From Bacteroidales bacterium H4 (GTDB lineage: Bacteria > Bacteroidota > Bacteroidia > Bacteroidales > Muribaculaceae): a stretch of 64,000 bases of DNA. Position numbers and translations under genes: made by a program. Numbering within the stretch: the first letter of the stretch is position 1; every line of letters starts with the position of its first letter. Below the pieces are notes generated by a model. That model saw only the letters and a program-made list of their open reading frames with translations, made no database searches and was not told the DNA's origin. Location of the stretch: the NCBI GenBank assembly GCA_001701165.1, contig DAAP01000024.1, forward strand, positions 1-64,000, given 5' to 3'. Shown piece by piece: positions 1-8,653 of the stretch.

Positions 1-538
1 TTTATACTGTCGAATCCGGAATGTCATTATAATGTCGAATGTCGAATTGGGCTGCGCCCGGGCATTGCCGGCGGATGGTCGGAGTGATGTGGGAGCTATG
101 GGAACTATGGGAATGATGGGAGTGATGTTGGAGCTATGGGTGGAATGCGGAATCTGAAATCTGCGCTGCGCCCGGAGACGATAGGCGCGGATAAGGACTT
201 TAAGGACCTTAGGGCCTTTAAGGACTTTAGTGACGGGTGGGGACCGGCGCGAGTGGTTGAGGTGTTCTATGGGGGCGTATATGGTGATGTTGGAGCTATG
301 GGAGCTAAGGAAATGATGGGGGCGCCGTGCGCGATGTGGAAGTGCCGGTGATGGATGAGATGCGAGCGATGTGGAAACGATGGGAATTATGGCATGGCCG
401 GGCGAGATACGAGAACTTGGACACTCTGAGGGCTCTGAGTGCGGATATCTTTGAGTAGACGTACAGAGATAGTATAATAAAGGCAGGAATGAGTGTATGG
501 AATGGGAATTGGCGGCAGGGAATGTGTAGTCGGTTGTG
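1..538. other. low-complexity non-coding stretch
   Basis: I see no convincing gene here. The stretch is made of degenerate short repeats: variants of 'ggagctatggga' and 'gatgggagtgatg' recur at about 85-145 and 283-325, and 'aaggactttaaggac'-like units recur at about 194-232. The open frames here have skewed compositions and no recognisable domain. The stretch lies downstream of the leftward MBOAT gene. It looks like a decaying intergenic repeat. No clear terminator hairpin was found. Confidence 0.5.
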
Positions 539-2032
539 TCAGTATTGGAGGTATACGAAGGGTACAAGATCGGCAGAACGTGTTTGTATGACGGCAAAGA
601 TGACGGCTGCGAGGATTATGGCTTGCAGTACGGCCGGACATGCAGCGTATGTTTGCTGTAGGTGTATTGTCCATGCGTGAGGACTCATGTGAAGCAGTAG
701 GCCTGTAATGATGGCAATAAATACTAATGGGTATGCGTTTACGATTTGTGGTAGCATGTCCCAATGGGGGCTTTCGGTTATTTGATTAAGCATGTCGCCA
801 AGGGTTTCCATGGATGGTGCGCGGAAAACGGCAAAACCTATTACGACAAGCATAAATGTGAGTGTGATGTTGAAGGCTATGGCAGGCATTGAGTTTTTGA
901 TCCATTGTGGGGTGTGCCATATTTTGTGCAGTAGCTTGTGTATGGCCAATAGTGCGCCGTGGTAGGCTCCCCATATGATATACATCCACGATGCACCGTG
1001 CCATAAACCTCCGATAACCATAGTGAGCATTAGGTTGGTATACATACGTATTTGGCTGCATCTGTTACCGCCCAAAGGTATGTATATGTAGTCGCGCAGC
1101 CATGTGGAGAGTGAGATGTGCCATCTGCGCCAAAATTCGGTGGGGCTTTGTGATTTGAATGGTGAGTTGAAGTTGTCTTTGAAACGGTATCCCAGAAGGA
1201 GGGCAATGCCTATTGCCATGTCGCTGTATCCCGAGAAGTCGCAATATAATTGTATTGTAAATCCGATGGTCCCGAATATGTTCTCTATGCCTGAGTACAG
1301 GGACGGATTTTCGAATATTCTGTCTACAAAATTTCCGCTGATATAGTCTGCAATGATGACTTTTTTGACGAGGCCTGTCATGATGAGGAAAAAGCCTTCG
1401 CCGACCATAACACGTGTGGCTTCTGCACGGGCCTGTATTTGGGGTATAAGGTCGCGTGCGCGTACTACGGGACCGGCAAGAAGCGGCGGGAAAAATGTGA
1501 GGAAGAACGCGTAATCGAGGAAGTCGTGTACCGGGGTCATCTTGCCGCGGTAGATGTCTACAATGTAGGATATTGACCTGAATGTGAAGAATGATATGCC
1601 GGCAGGTAGTATGATGTCGAGCGCGTCAAAATGTGTTCCAGTGATATTTGCAATTGTTTCGTAGAGTAGATTGAAGTACTTGAAGTACACGAGCATACCC
1701 ACATTTACAATCACGTTTATGGCTACAATGGAGCGTTTGACCCATCTTTGACCGGCGCAGCCCATCCATCGCCCGAGGAGGTAGTCGCTTACGCATACGC
1801 CCATGAGGATGAAGCAGCATTCGGCGCTGTTCTTGTAATAGAAGTATAGAGAGAAGATGATGACAAATACCATCTTGACTGTATGGTGTCGGCGCATCAT
1901 ACGGTATATGGCAAGGAACAGCAAGAAGATGAGCATGAAGGCGCAAGTGTTGAACAACAGCGGATTGTGGCTGTCGTACAGCAGTGCGCTTGTCAGTGCT
2001 TCAGTGTCTATCAATTGGGCTATATTTTCCAT
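539..2032 (-). CDS. MBOAT family O-acyltransferase (AlgI/DltB-like)
   Basis: A 497-residue polytopic membrane protein of the MBOAT family, which moves acyl groups (usually acetyl) from the cytoplasmic side onto extracytoplasmic polysaccharide or cell-wall acceptors. Visible hallmarks are many hydrophobic segments from about residue 25, the block PTEFWRRWHISLSTWLRDY in the middle, and the conserved histidine in GGLWHGASW. Length is normal for AlgI-like proteins. It is the last gene of a leftward run and sits just downstream of two SGNH hydrolase genes. MBOAT-SGNH pairs commonly form one acetylation machine, so the three products probably act together on an exported glycan. The acceptor cannot be told from sequence. 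Confidence 0.9.
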   Translation of the reverse strand: MENIAQLIDTEALTSALLYDSHNPLLFNTCAFMLIFLLFLAIYRMMRRHHTVKMVFVIIFSLYFYYKNSAECCFILMGVCVSDYLLGRWMGCAGQRWVKRSIVAINVIVNVGMLVYFKYFNLLYETIANITGTHFDALDIILPAGISFFTFRSISYIVDIYRGKMTPVHDFLDYAFFLTFFPPLLAGPVVRARDLIPQIQARAEATRVMVGEGFFLIMTGLVKKVIIADYISGNFVDRIFENPSLYSGIENIFGTIGFTIQLYCDFSGYSDMAIGIALLLGYRFKDNFNSPFKSQSPTEFWRRWHISLSTWLRDYIYIPLGGNRCSQIRMYTNLMLTMVIGGLWHGASWMYIIWGAYHGALLAIHKLLHKIWHTPQWIKNSMPAIAFNITLTFMLVVIGFAVFRAPSMETLGDMLNQITESPHWDMLPQIVNAYPLVFIAIITGLLLHMSPHAWTIHLQQTYAACPAVLQAIILAAVIFAVIQTRSADLVPFVYLQY

Positions 2033-2068
2033 TGTCTAAATTGTGGATGCGCTACGAGCCGTGAGGTG

Positions 2069-3586
2069 TCAGCGACGTCGTCTGCGCCTTCCTTTGTTTC
2101 GTTTTTTGGAAGACTTGGTGCTTTTGTATTTTTTCTTCGGGGAGCGTGATTTCTTGACTTTAGGGGTGCGTTTTGTCTCCGATGTCGAAACCTCTGATTT
2201 TGGGGCTGTTGACTGCCCTTCGCTGTTGTGCGGTTCGGCGGTGATGGCAGATGCCGGGATTTTGGCAACGGCTTTGCCTGTAAGAGCCGCGTCCAAAGCT
2301 TCGGCGAGCAAATCGCCTTCAAGGTGGTATCCGGCCCATGTGCGGTGGATGCGGTCGCCTCCGAGCAGGTGCGCTGATAGCCAAAGTGTCGAGGAGCCGT
2401 TGCCTCCGGCGACATCATACCAGTCCCAGGTAGCGATATGGTGTTGTTCGCCGTATCGGAGTATAGCCGAGCGCAGGCGTGCGATGTTGCTGTTGACGGC
2501 GAATGACCGCACTCGCCTTATCTTGGCGCGTTTGCGGCGCTTACGCCGTGTGCGTACGGTAGTGTAGACGGTGCGCTGGCATTCGGATGGAGTTGTCAGC
2601 AATATGTGCACGCCGGGGTTGTGCGTGTTTATGTCTGATACAAGTGCATCGATTTGCCTTGTGAATGCTTCGTCTGATATTTTCCCGAACGCTTCGTTTG
2701 TGCCAAGGCTGACTATAACCAAATCCGGGGCAAGTTGTCGCAGCGAGGCTCCAAATCCGCCTATGCTGTTGTATTGTGAGAATGTCGCTCCATTATTGCC
2801 TATTGCGTGGTATCGGATGCCGTGGTCATCGCGTCTCAATTCAAAGCCGTAGATGTTGCCGCCTGGGGCGTCTATCGTGATTGTGCATGCCGATACTGCG
2901 TGGTCGAGCACGGCAAGTGTGGCGTTGTTGCCATCTATTTCGTCAAATGCGACTTTCGCCGAGCCCACAGTGACTTCCGAGATGGAAATTTCGCCGCGTC
3001 CATATACAGCGATTGCGTCAAAAGGCTGTGCATTTGAAATATCAAAGGATACCGTGGAAGCGGGCATGGCCAGTGATATTCCCGTAAATCCCATTGTCGT
3101 GGGCCACGGCATGCGCATGAGTTTGGCCGAAGTGAAAGACGCTGATGATGTGATGCGATAGTCGGTGGGTTGGTTTGTACCTGCGAGACGGAATGGAATG
3201 ATTAGTCCGCGACCGGCGCTGCCATATCGATGTTGGAGATGGCGCCGTACGCGCGATGTGTTGCCTTCGGCTTGTATGTGTGAGTCTCCGATATGTACGA
3301 TGTCAAGGGTAGCGTGTCCGGCTGCCGCTTCTTTCAAAATCTGCTGCAGCCCCGACCAGTCGGCGCCGTTGAGATGTATTCTGTTGGCATTGTAATGGAT
3401 AAATGCGTATCGGCGAGATTTCGAGCCGTCTTCACGATCCTCGCCGAATACCGGATTGGCGCGGACGTCCGCGTCCGTTGTATCAGGCGATGTCGCAAGT
3501 TCCTCGGTTGAGACTGCGTACATGGTCGTAGCCCCGGTTGCAAGGGCTGTCAATGACAATGCTAATATGAGGACACGCACAATCAT
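2069..3586 (-). CDS. exported SGNH/GDSL hydrolase-fold protein with basic tail
   Basis: About 505 residues from the ATG at 3586, which overlaps the upstream stop by 4 bp (ATGA). That start gives a good N-terminal signal sequence (MIVRVLILALSLTALATGA). SGNH landmarks are visible: block I GDSHIQ near residue 100, block III SLGTNEA, and a D-x-x-H pair in GGDRIHRTWAGYH near residue 420. The C-terminal 40 residues are almost entirely Lys, Arg and Ser and end in six arginines, which could bind an anionic polymer. With the neighbouring SGNH gene and the MBOAT gene it probably forms an O-acetylation or deacetylation unit for a surface polysaccharide. Substrate unknown. Confidence 0.8.
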   Translation of the reverse strand: MIVRVLILALSLTALATGATTMYAVSTEELATSPDTTDADVRANPVFGEDREDGSKSRRYAFIHYNANRIHLNGADWSGLQQILKEAAAGHATLDIVHIGDSHIQAEGNTSRVRRHLQHRYGSAGRGLIIPFRLAGTNQPTDYRITSSASFTSAKLMRMPWPTTMGFTGISLAMPASTVSFDISNAQPFDAIAVYGRGEISISEVTVGSAKVAFDEIDGNNATLAVLDHAVSACTITIDAPGGNIYGFELRRDDHGIRYHAIGNNGATFSQYNSIGGFGASLRQLAPDLVIVSLGTNEAFGKISDEAFTRQIDALVSDINTHNPGVHILLTTPSECQRTVYTTVRTRRKRRKRAKIRRVRSFAVNSNIARLRSAILRYGEQHHIATWDWYDVAGGNGSSTLWLSAHLLGGDRIHRTWAGYHLEGDLLAEALDAALTGKAVAKIPASAITAEPHNSEGQSTAPKSEVSTSETKRTPKVKKSRSPKKKYKSTKSSKKRNKGRRRRRR

Positions 3587-5025
3587 TTGAGAGCGGCAAT
3601 GATAGCGTTGTATAGTAGTATTGCCAGTCGGCTGCCTCCCTTGGCGTTGAGGTGTATGTAGTCCGGGTTTATTTCGCCGGCATCGCGCCATTCGATGACG
3701 GCATTATCGCCGCCCATAGCTGCGCGAGTGTCCCAGAACAATGCGCATCCAAAGCGTGCGGCATCGCGTTGGGCGTCCACCATGGCTTGTGCCGTAGGCA
3801 TGGACTTGACTTGTGTGCCTAATTTTTGTCCTCGGTCGCCGATGCCCATGATCATGATGTCTGCATTGGGGTAGCAGGCACGCAGGCGTTGTATCAGCGA
3901 AACCATCAGTTTGGAGTACCCACCATAAGACTTCTGCTTGGAAGTCAATGCGTTGATGCCGTATTCGATGATTATTAAATCATAGTCAACGTATTGTCGC
4001 ATTTGCGCTGCAAGTTCGATGTTGGTTTTGCGGTTGGCCACGCCCGAATTGCCTCGCAGGGACATGCAGTCGACAGCTATGCCGTTGGCGCCGTCGAGAT
4101 ATGCTCCCAATACCACGATGCCAGGTGTAGTAGTCGAGATGGAAGCCTTCTTGGTAGTTCCTTCCACCTGAATGCATTGTACGTTGGGCGATGCTGCCAA
4201 TGTGTGGGTGCTTGTTTCGGAGTCGGTGGATATTGTGATGCTGCCTCCTTCCGGTGCTATGCACAATAGGCGGGTGCGCGACCATCCCGCTTCGCCTTTG
4301 GCGGCTTTGAAAGTTGTTTGCGACTTGGATGTGCTGACAAAGTATTCGCCCGATAGCGAGCGGTAGGCGTCTTTAGCGTTTTTGCGTATGTCCATTTGTT
4401 TCCATCCTGAGCAAGTCTGTCGCACCGTGCGGCGAAATCCGGGTATCTCGCTTTGCAGGTACATATATCCGACGCCGGCGCCGCCGTATACTTTGCGTAA
4501 GTCGCGGCGCAGGTCTCCAGTTAGGATATCTCCTTCTATGTAGCTGTCGCCGATGACGGCTATGCGTGCCTGTCTGCCGGTTGCTAAAGCAAAGCGCAAT
4601 CTCTGCATTCCCGTATTGGCTTTTGTGTAATCTTCGATGAGTACATCACCGGCCGCATTGCGCGGGATAGGCATGGCTGCCCGGACGTGTGCCGAGTCGG
4701 GTATGGTCAATGCAACGGCCGAACTGTTTGACCCCTTGGGTGTTGTGATTGTATCGCTCGTGACCTTTTCGTACTCTGTCTCGGTAAGTGCGTTTTCCAA
4801 TTCTGGGTCTATGGGTTCTTCTGCCGTTGCCTTGGTTTCGCCGCCGTCGGTGATGTCTGCAAGAAGGTTGAAGTCCTTGATGCAATTGTCGGTCCACTTG
4901 CCCCATGGACATATCGATAATGCCGCTATGATGGCGACGGCCAGTGCAAGTATGGCCAATGCACGCGACGGCGCGGGCTTGTTTGGCCTGTCTTGGTTTT
5001 GTTGTGTGTCTTTTTCGTTATCCAT
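3583..5025 (-). CDS. membrane-anchored SGNH/GDSL hydrolase-fold protein
   Basis: 480 residues with a short cytoplasmic N-terminus, one transmembrane anchor at about residues 22-38, and an extracytoplasmic SGNH domain. Block I is GDSYIEGD near residue 159, block III is EYGINAL, and the catalytic Asp-His pair is in PDYIHLNAKGG close to the C-terminus. The domain order matches AlgJ/AlgX- or PatB-like acetyl transfer partners of MBOAT proteins. It lies between the isochorismate-synthase gene (4 bp gap) and a second SGNH gene (ATGA overlap), so all are probably co-transcribed. Family assignment is firm; the role in glycan acetylation is inferred from gene order. Confidence 0.8.
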   Translation of the reverse strand: MDNEKDTQQNQDRPNKPAPSRALAILALAVAIIAALSICPWGKWTDNCIKDFNLLADITDGGETKATAEEPIDPELENALTETEYEKVTSDTITTPKGSNSSAVALTIPDSAHVRAAMPIPRNAAGDVLIEDYTKANTGMQRLRFALATGRQARIAVIGDSYIEGDILTGDLRRDLRKVYGGAGVGYMYLQSEIPGFRRTVRQTCSGWKQMDIRKNAKDAYRSLSGEYFVSTSKSQTTFKAAKGEAGWSRTRLLCIAPEGGSITISTDSETSTHTLAASPNVQCIQVEGTTKKASISTTTPGIVVLGAYLDGANGIAVDCMSLRGNSGVANRKTNIELAAQMRQYVDYDLIIIEYGINALTSKQKSYGGYSKLMVSLIQRLRACYPNADIMIMGIGDRGQKLGTQVKSMPTAQAMVDAQRDAARFGCALFWDTRAAMGGDNAVIEWRDAGEINPDYIHLNAKGGSRLAILLYNAIIAALK

Positions 5026-5029
5026 TTGG

Positions 5030-6124
5030 TCAAATGCTGTTGAGGATAGAGCGCAGAAGGCCCGAGGCCTTCAATGCCGTTTCGTTTCGTTCGGATTCTG
5101 CGTCCGAATTCGATAGAATTCCGCTGCCGGTATATATGCAGTACCGGCCTTGGTTGTCGGTATGGGCGCACCGTAAAGTCACAAATGCTTGTGCCGTCTT
5201 GTCGTCCTCTATGGAGATATATCCGCCGTATAGTTGTCGCGGATGTTTTTCAAACTTACGGATGAGTCGCAGGGCGGTGTGGCGCGGCCATCCGCCGAGT
5301 GCCGGAGTCGGGCTTAGAATGTCCAATAGCTCGCGATAGGCATTGGGTGAAGCGGTTGTGCCGTATATGTGTGTGCATATATGAGTTACGGCGCCGCTGG
5401 CTACATTGCAGGTGTAATTCCGGATGTTCTGTACGTGTGCCTTATTGAGCTGGCGGATGATTTCGTCTGAGACTATAGCCTGTTCGCGGATGTTTTTGAT
5501 GTCCCATTGACACAACCCATCAGCCGGGGTCGGCATTGTGCCGGCTAAGGCCATCGTCGATATTCTGCCGGAATCTAATTTCATGTCCAGCAAACGTTCG
5601 GGTGTTGAGACTATCCATGTCCCGGTCTCGGGTGTGTGCAGCAGTATGTTGAAGTTGTTGGGTGTGTTCTTGAAGTAATCCAGCGCCACGGCCACGGTGT
5701 CCTTGGCAAGTGCTTGTGACTGTCCGCAAATGATACGGGATAATACGGCTTTACCATTGCTCCGGGCTACTATGCACTTTAAGCTCTCAATGTCGGCCAT
5801 GTAGAGTGCTTCATCGGTGCTGTCGGTGCATATAGTCGCGGTCGTCTTTGCTGTGCCTGTGGCTCGTAGCGCCTCATCAGGGGTGAGCCCGTCGTATATT
5901 GCAATGCCTGACGAATAAGGACGGGCAAAATCTACGGCGACAAGGCGACGTATACTAAGTCGCGGCTCGTCTCCGCAGATCCAACGCAGACTTTTAGACC
6001 TCGGGATACTGTATATGGCTGCTCGTAATCCTGAGCTTAATGCATGGCGCATAGCAGGGACTATGTTTTTGTATGCACGGCCATGCAAATTGTGCGGTTG
6101 GTTTTCTGCCATTGAAAAAGTCAT
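5030..6124 (-). CDS. menF: isochorismate synthase (chorismate-binding enzyme)
   Basis: 364 residues of the chorismate-binding family (anthranilate synthase I, salicylate and isochorismate synthases). The C-terminal signature is visible: ALAGTMPTP, the helix IKNIREQAIVSDEI, SPTPALGG, FEKHPRQLYGGY, then YTGSGIL followed by SERNETALK. The short length and SPTPALGGWP block favour isochorismate synthase, the entry step to menaquinone or to siderophores, over TrpE or PabB. No other men gene is near; instead it is translationally coupled to rimO by an ATGA overlap. M5 is an alternative start. Reaction assignment is moderately sure. Confidence 0.8.
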   Translation of the reverse strand: MTFSMAENQPHNLHGRAYKNIVPAMRHALSSGLRAAIYSIPRSKSLRWICGDEPRLSIRRLVAVDFARPYSSGIAIYDGLTPDEALRATGTAKTTATICTDSTDEALYMADIESLKCIVARSNGKAVLSRIICGQSQALAKDTVAVALDYFKNTPNNFNILLHTPETGTWIVSTPERLLDMKLDSGRISTMALAGTMPTPADGLCQWDIKNIREQAIVSDEIIRQLNKAHVQNIRNYTCNVASGAVTHICTHIYGTTASPNAYRELLDILSPTPALGGWPRHTALRLIRKFEKHPRQLYGGYISIEDDKTAQAFVTLRCAHTDNQGRYCIYTGSGILSNSDAESERNETALKASGLLRSILNSI

Positions 6125-7428
6125 GCTAAAACACCTATTAGGTCGTAGGGTAGGGCCTCGGTAATAGTTACATTGACAAACATCCCCGGATGTATATCTG
6201 CCGGTACGGCTGTGCGTGGAATCAGAATTTCCGGGTCTACTTCAGGCGAATCCCATTGGCTGCGGCAGGTGACATATTCGTCCCCGATGCTATCAACCAC
6301 AACCTCGAATGTTTGCCCGACTTTGGCGAGGTTTGTTTCGGCCGAAATCTCCTGTTGTTCTTCCATCAAGATGTCAAGGCGTCGTTGTTTCTCCTGTTCG
6401 GGAATGTTGTCCCGGTAATGAGTGGCACCATAAGTGCCTTCCTCTTCGCAGTAGGCGAAGGCGCCCATGCGTTCGAAGCGTTGCTCGCGCACAAAATCCA
6501 GCAAATCTTCGAATTCGGCCTCGCCTTCGCCGGGAAAACCGACCATAAGAGTGGTGCGGATGTGTATGCCCGGAACTTCACGGCGTATGCGTGCAAGCAG
6601 CTCCACTGTCTCGGCACGAGTGATGTGTCGTCTCATGTTTGCGAGAACCTTATCGCTGCTGTGTTGTAGTGCTATGTCGAGATACTTGCAGATGTTGTCG
6701 TGTGTCGCCATAACCGGTAAAATCTCGTAGGGGAAATCGGCGGGGTAGGCATAATGTAGACGTAACCAATGTACGCCTTCAATGGCAGCCAGTCGCTCTA
6801 ATAGTGAAGCTAATGCTCCTTTCAGCCCCAGATCTTGGCCGTAACTGCTCAGGTCCTGTGCTATGATATTGAACTCGCGCACGCCGTTGCGTGCCAATGT
6901 CTGTACTTCAGAAACAATTTCATCGGCCGGACGAGAGTGATGCCGACCTGTAATCAGAGGAATGGCGCAAAAGGCGCAAAAGCGATTGCACCCTTCGCTG
7001 ATTTTTATGTAGGCATGGTGGGGCGGGGTAGTGAGTATTCTCTCCCAAAGTGCGGACGACGGATGCGCGTGTGCCAAGTCGCGAGCGACGTCTACCCAGT
7101 CGAATTTGCCATACCAGCGATCTACTTCCGGAATTTCGGCTGCCAATTCGTCGCGGTAGCGCTGCGACAGACATCCCATGACGGTAAGCCCGCCTATACG
7201 TCCCGAGGTACGTGCCTTGGCACACTCCAAAATCATATTTATGGATTCTTCCTTGGCATCGCCTATAAATCCGCATGTATTGATTATGACTTCATCGGCT
7301 CCGTTGATGTCATCGCTGTCGTGGTCCACCGAAAATCCGGCATCGCTAAGCATACGCATTACCCTCTCGCTGTCCACAAGATTTTTGGAACAACCCATAG
7401 TGATGATGGACACTCTCTTTTGCTCCAT
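6121..7428 (-). CDS. rimO: ribosomal protein S12 methylthiotransferase RimO
   Basis: Radical SAM methylthiotransferase that adds a methylthio group to the conserved aspartate of ribosomal protein S12. From the ATG at 7428 it has 435 residues, starting MEQKRVSIITMGCSKNLVDS. The open frame extends upstream only to a TTG, so the ATG is preferred. The N-terminal UPF0004 domain holds the first cysteines (MGCSKN, NTCGF, MGCLSQR), and the radical SAM core has CNRFCAFC (CxxxCxxC). A TRAM-like C-terminal domain follows. This three-part order and the S12-type core distinguish it from MiaB. It lies between ftsY and menF in a dense leftward cluster. Confidence 0.95.
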   Translation of the reverse strand: MEQKRVSIITMGCSKNLVDSERVMRMLSDAGFSVDHDSDDINGADEVIINTCGFIGDAKEESINMILECAKARTSGRIGGLTVMGCLSQRYRDELAAEIPEVDRWYGKFDWVDVARDLAHAHPSSALWERILTTPPHHAYIKISEGCNRFCAFCAIPLITGRHHSRPADEIVSEVQTLARNGVREFNIIAQDLSSYGQDLGLKGALASLLERLAAIEGVHWLRLHYAYPADFPYEILPVMATHDNICKYLDIALQHSSDKVLANMRRHITRAETVELLARIRREVPGIHIRTTLMVGFPGEGEAEFEDLLDFVREQRFERMGAFAYCEEEGTYGATHYRDNIPEQEKQRRLDILMEEQQEISAETNLAKVGQTFEVVVDSIGDEYVTCRSQWDSPEVDPEILIPRTAVPADIHPGMFVNVTITEALPYDLIGVLA

Positions 7429-7451
7429 GTCTATATCGTATTCCAAGAAGG

Positions 7452-8420
7452 TCAGTCCTTGACCGGCCCGTTATCGAACAATGAACGTACAAATTCTTGG
7501 CGGTCAAACACCTGTAAATCGTCTATGCCTTCGCCCAGGCCGATGTATTTTACAGGAACTTGCAACTCATCGCTTATGCCGATGATGACGCCGCCCTTGG
7601 CTGTGCCGTCCAGTTTTGTTACGGCAAGTTCGGTGACTTGCGTGGCTGCGGCAAATTGCCGTGCTTGTTCGAAGGCGTTCTGCCCTGTACTGCCGTCCAA
7701 TACAAGCAATACTTCGTGGGGCGCATCGGGTATTACGCGTTGCATCACGCGTTTTATTTTGGATAATTCCTCCATTAACGCGCTCTTGTTGTGCAGTCGT
7801 CCGGCTGTGTCAATAAGCACTACGTCCGCTTGCTGTGCCACGGCAGAAGAAAGTGTGTCAAAGGCCACGGCCGCCGGATCTGCATTGATGTGCTGTTTTA
7901 TGATGGGGACATCGGCTCGCTGTGCCCATACCTCGAGCTGTTCGATGGCTGCGGCACGGAAGGTGTCGGCGGCACCGAGCATCACCTTGTTCCCTGCGCG
8001 TTTGTACAGGTGAGCCAATTTCCCGATGGTCGTGGTTTTGCCTACGCCGTTTACGCCGACAACCATGATGACATATGGGCGCTTGTCCGCCGGGACTTCA
8101 AAGTCGCCAAGGTTTGAGGACTTGGTTTCGTCCTTGGTTAGTAAGGCTGAAACCTCTTCGTAAAGAATCTTGTAGAGTTCGTCCAGACCCATGTACCTGT
8201 CGCGTGCAACGCGGTCTTTGAGCCGGTCGATGATTTTCAGCGAAGTTTCCGGACCGATATCGCTGCTGATAAAGATGTACTCGAGTTCGTCGAGAAAGTC
8301 TTCGTCAATGGTGCTGCGTCCGGCTATTGCTCGTTTGATTTTGTCTAAGAGCCCGGTTTTTGTCTTTTCGAGACCCTTGTCGAGGGTTTCCTTTTTTTTC
8401 TTGGAAAATAGTCCAAACAT
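7452..8420 (-). CDS. ftsY: signal recognition particle receptor FtsY
   Basis: 322 residues. SRP-type GTPase that docks ribosome-SRP complexes at the inner membrane. It has a short basic N-terminus (MFGLFSKKKK), a helical N domain, then the G domain: G1 GVNGVGKTTT at about residues 122-130, the insertion-box segment AADTFRAAA, G3 DTAGRL, G4 TKLDGTAKGG, and the C-terminal GLGEGIDDLQVF. The long acidic A domain of enterobacterial FtsY is missing, as is usual in Bacteroidota. It heads the leftward run toward rimO (rimO ATG 23 bp downstream). A -7-like element lies about 125 bp upstream. Confidence 0.97.
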   Translation of the reverse strand: MFGLFSKKKKETLDKGLEKTKTGLLDKIKRAIAGRSTIDEDFLDELEYIFISSDIGPETSLKIIDRLKDRVARDRYMGLDELYKILYEEVSALLTKDETKSSNLGDFEVPADKRPYVIMVVGVNGVGKTTTIGKLAHLYKRAGNKVMLGAADTFRAAAIEQLEVWAQRADVPIIKQHINADPAAVAFDTLSSAVAQQADVVLIDTAGRLHNKSALMEELSKIKRVMQRVIPDAPHEVLLVLDGSTGQNAFEQARQFAAATQVTELAVTKLDGTAKGGVIIGISDELQVPVKYIGLGEGIDDLQVFDRQEFVRSLFDNGPVKD

Positions 8421-8544
8421 ATATTGTCTGATGAATTTATATACACAATAATCAAGCCGTTACGGCCGTTGTGTTGAGTCGTGACGGATTTGGATGTCGT
8501 CATCGCGGCCACGCCGGGTCGCGCGCGTACTTAAGTAAAGTATG

Positions 8545-8552
8545 CAAAGGTA
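8545..8552 (-). promoter_or_regulatory. possible ftsY promoter -7 element
   Basis: On the minus strand this reads TACCTTTG, matching the Bacteroidota -7 consensus TAnnTTTG, about 125 bp upstream of the ftsY start. No clear TTG is found 19-20 bp further upstream, so support is weak. The rest of the gap 8,421-8,653 shows no gene. Confidence 0.4.
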
Positions 8553-8653
8553 CTAATTTTTTGTGATAAGAGCTATATGTCGGACCGATAGGATGTGTCG
8601 GTCGGCGGCTTGATGTGGACGCCGGCTTGCATGTGCGTACCCGTGTTTTTGAT

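Noticed and set aside
136..351. 71-codon plus-strand frame at the left edge
   Set aside because: It is made of the same degenerate repeats as the surrounding non-coding DNA and has no homologue-like pattern.
6835..8013. 392-codon open frame on the plus strand
   Set aside because: It lies wholly opposite rimO and ftsY, which have full-length, motif-complete products. Its own composition is Cys/Ser/Ala-rich with no domain.
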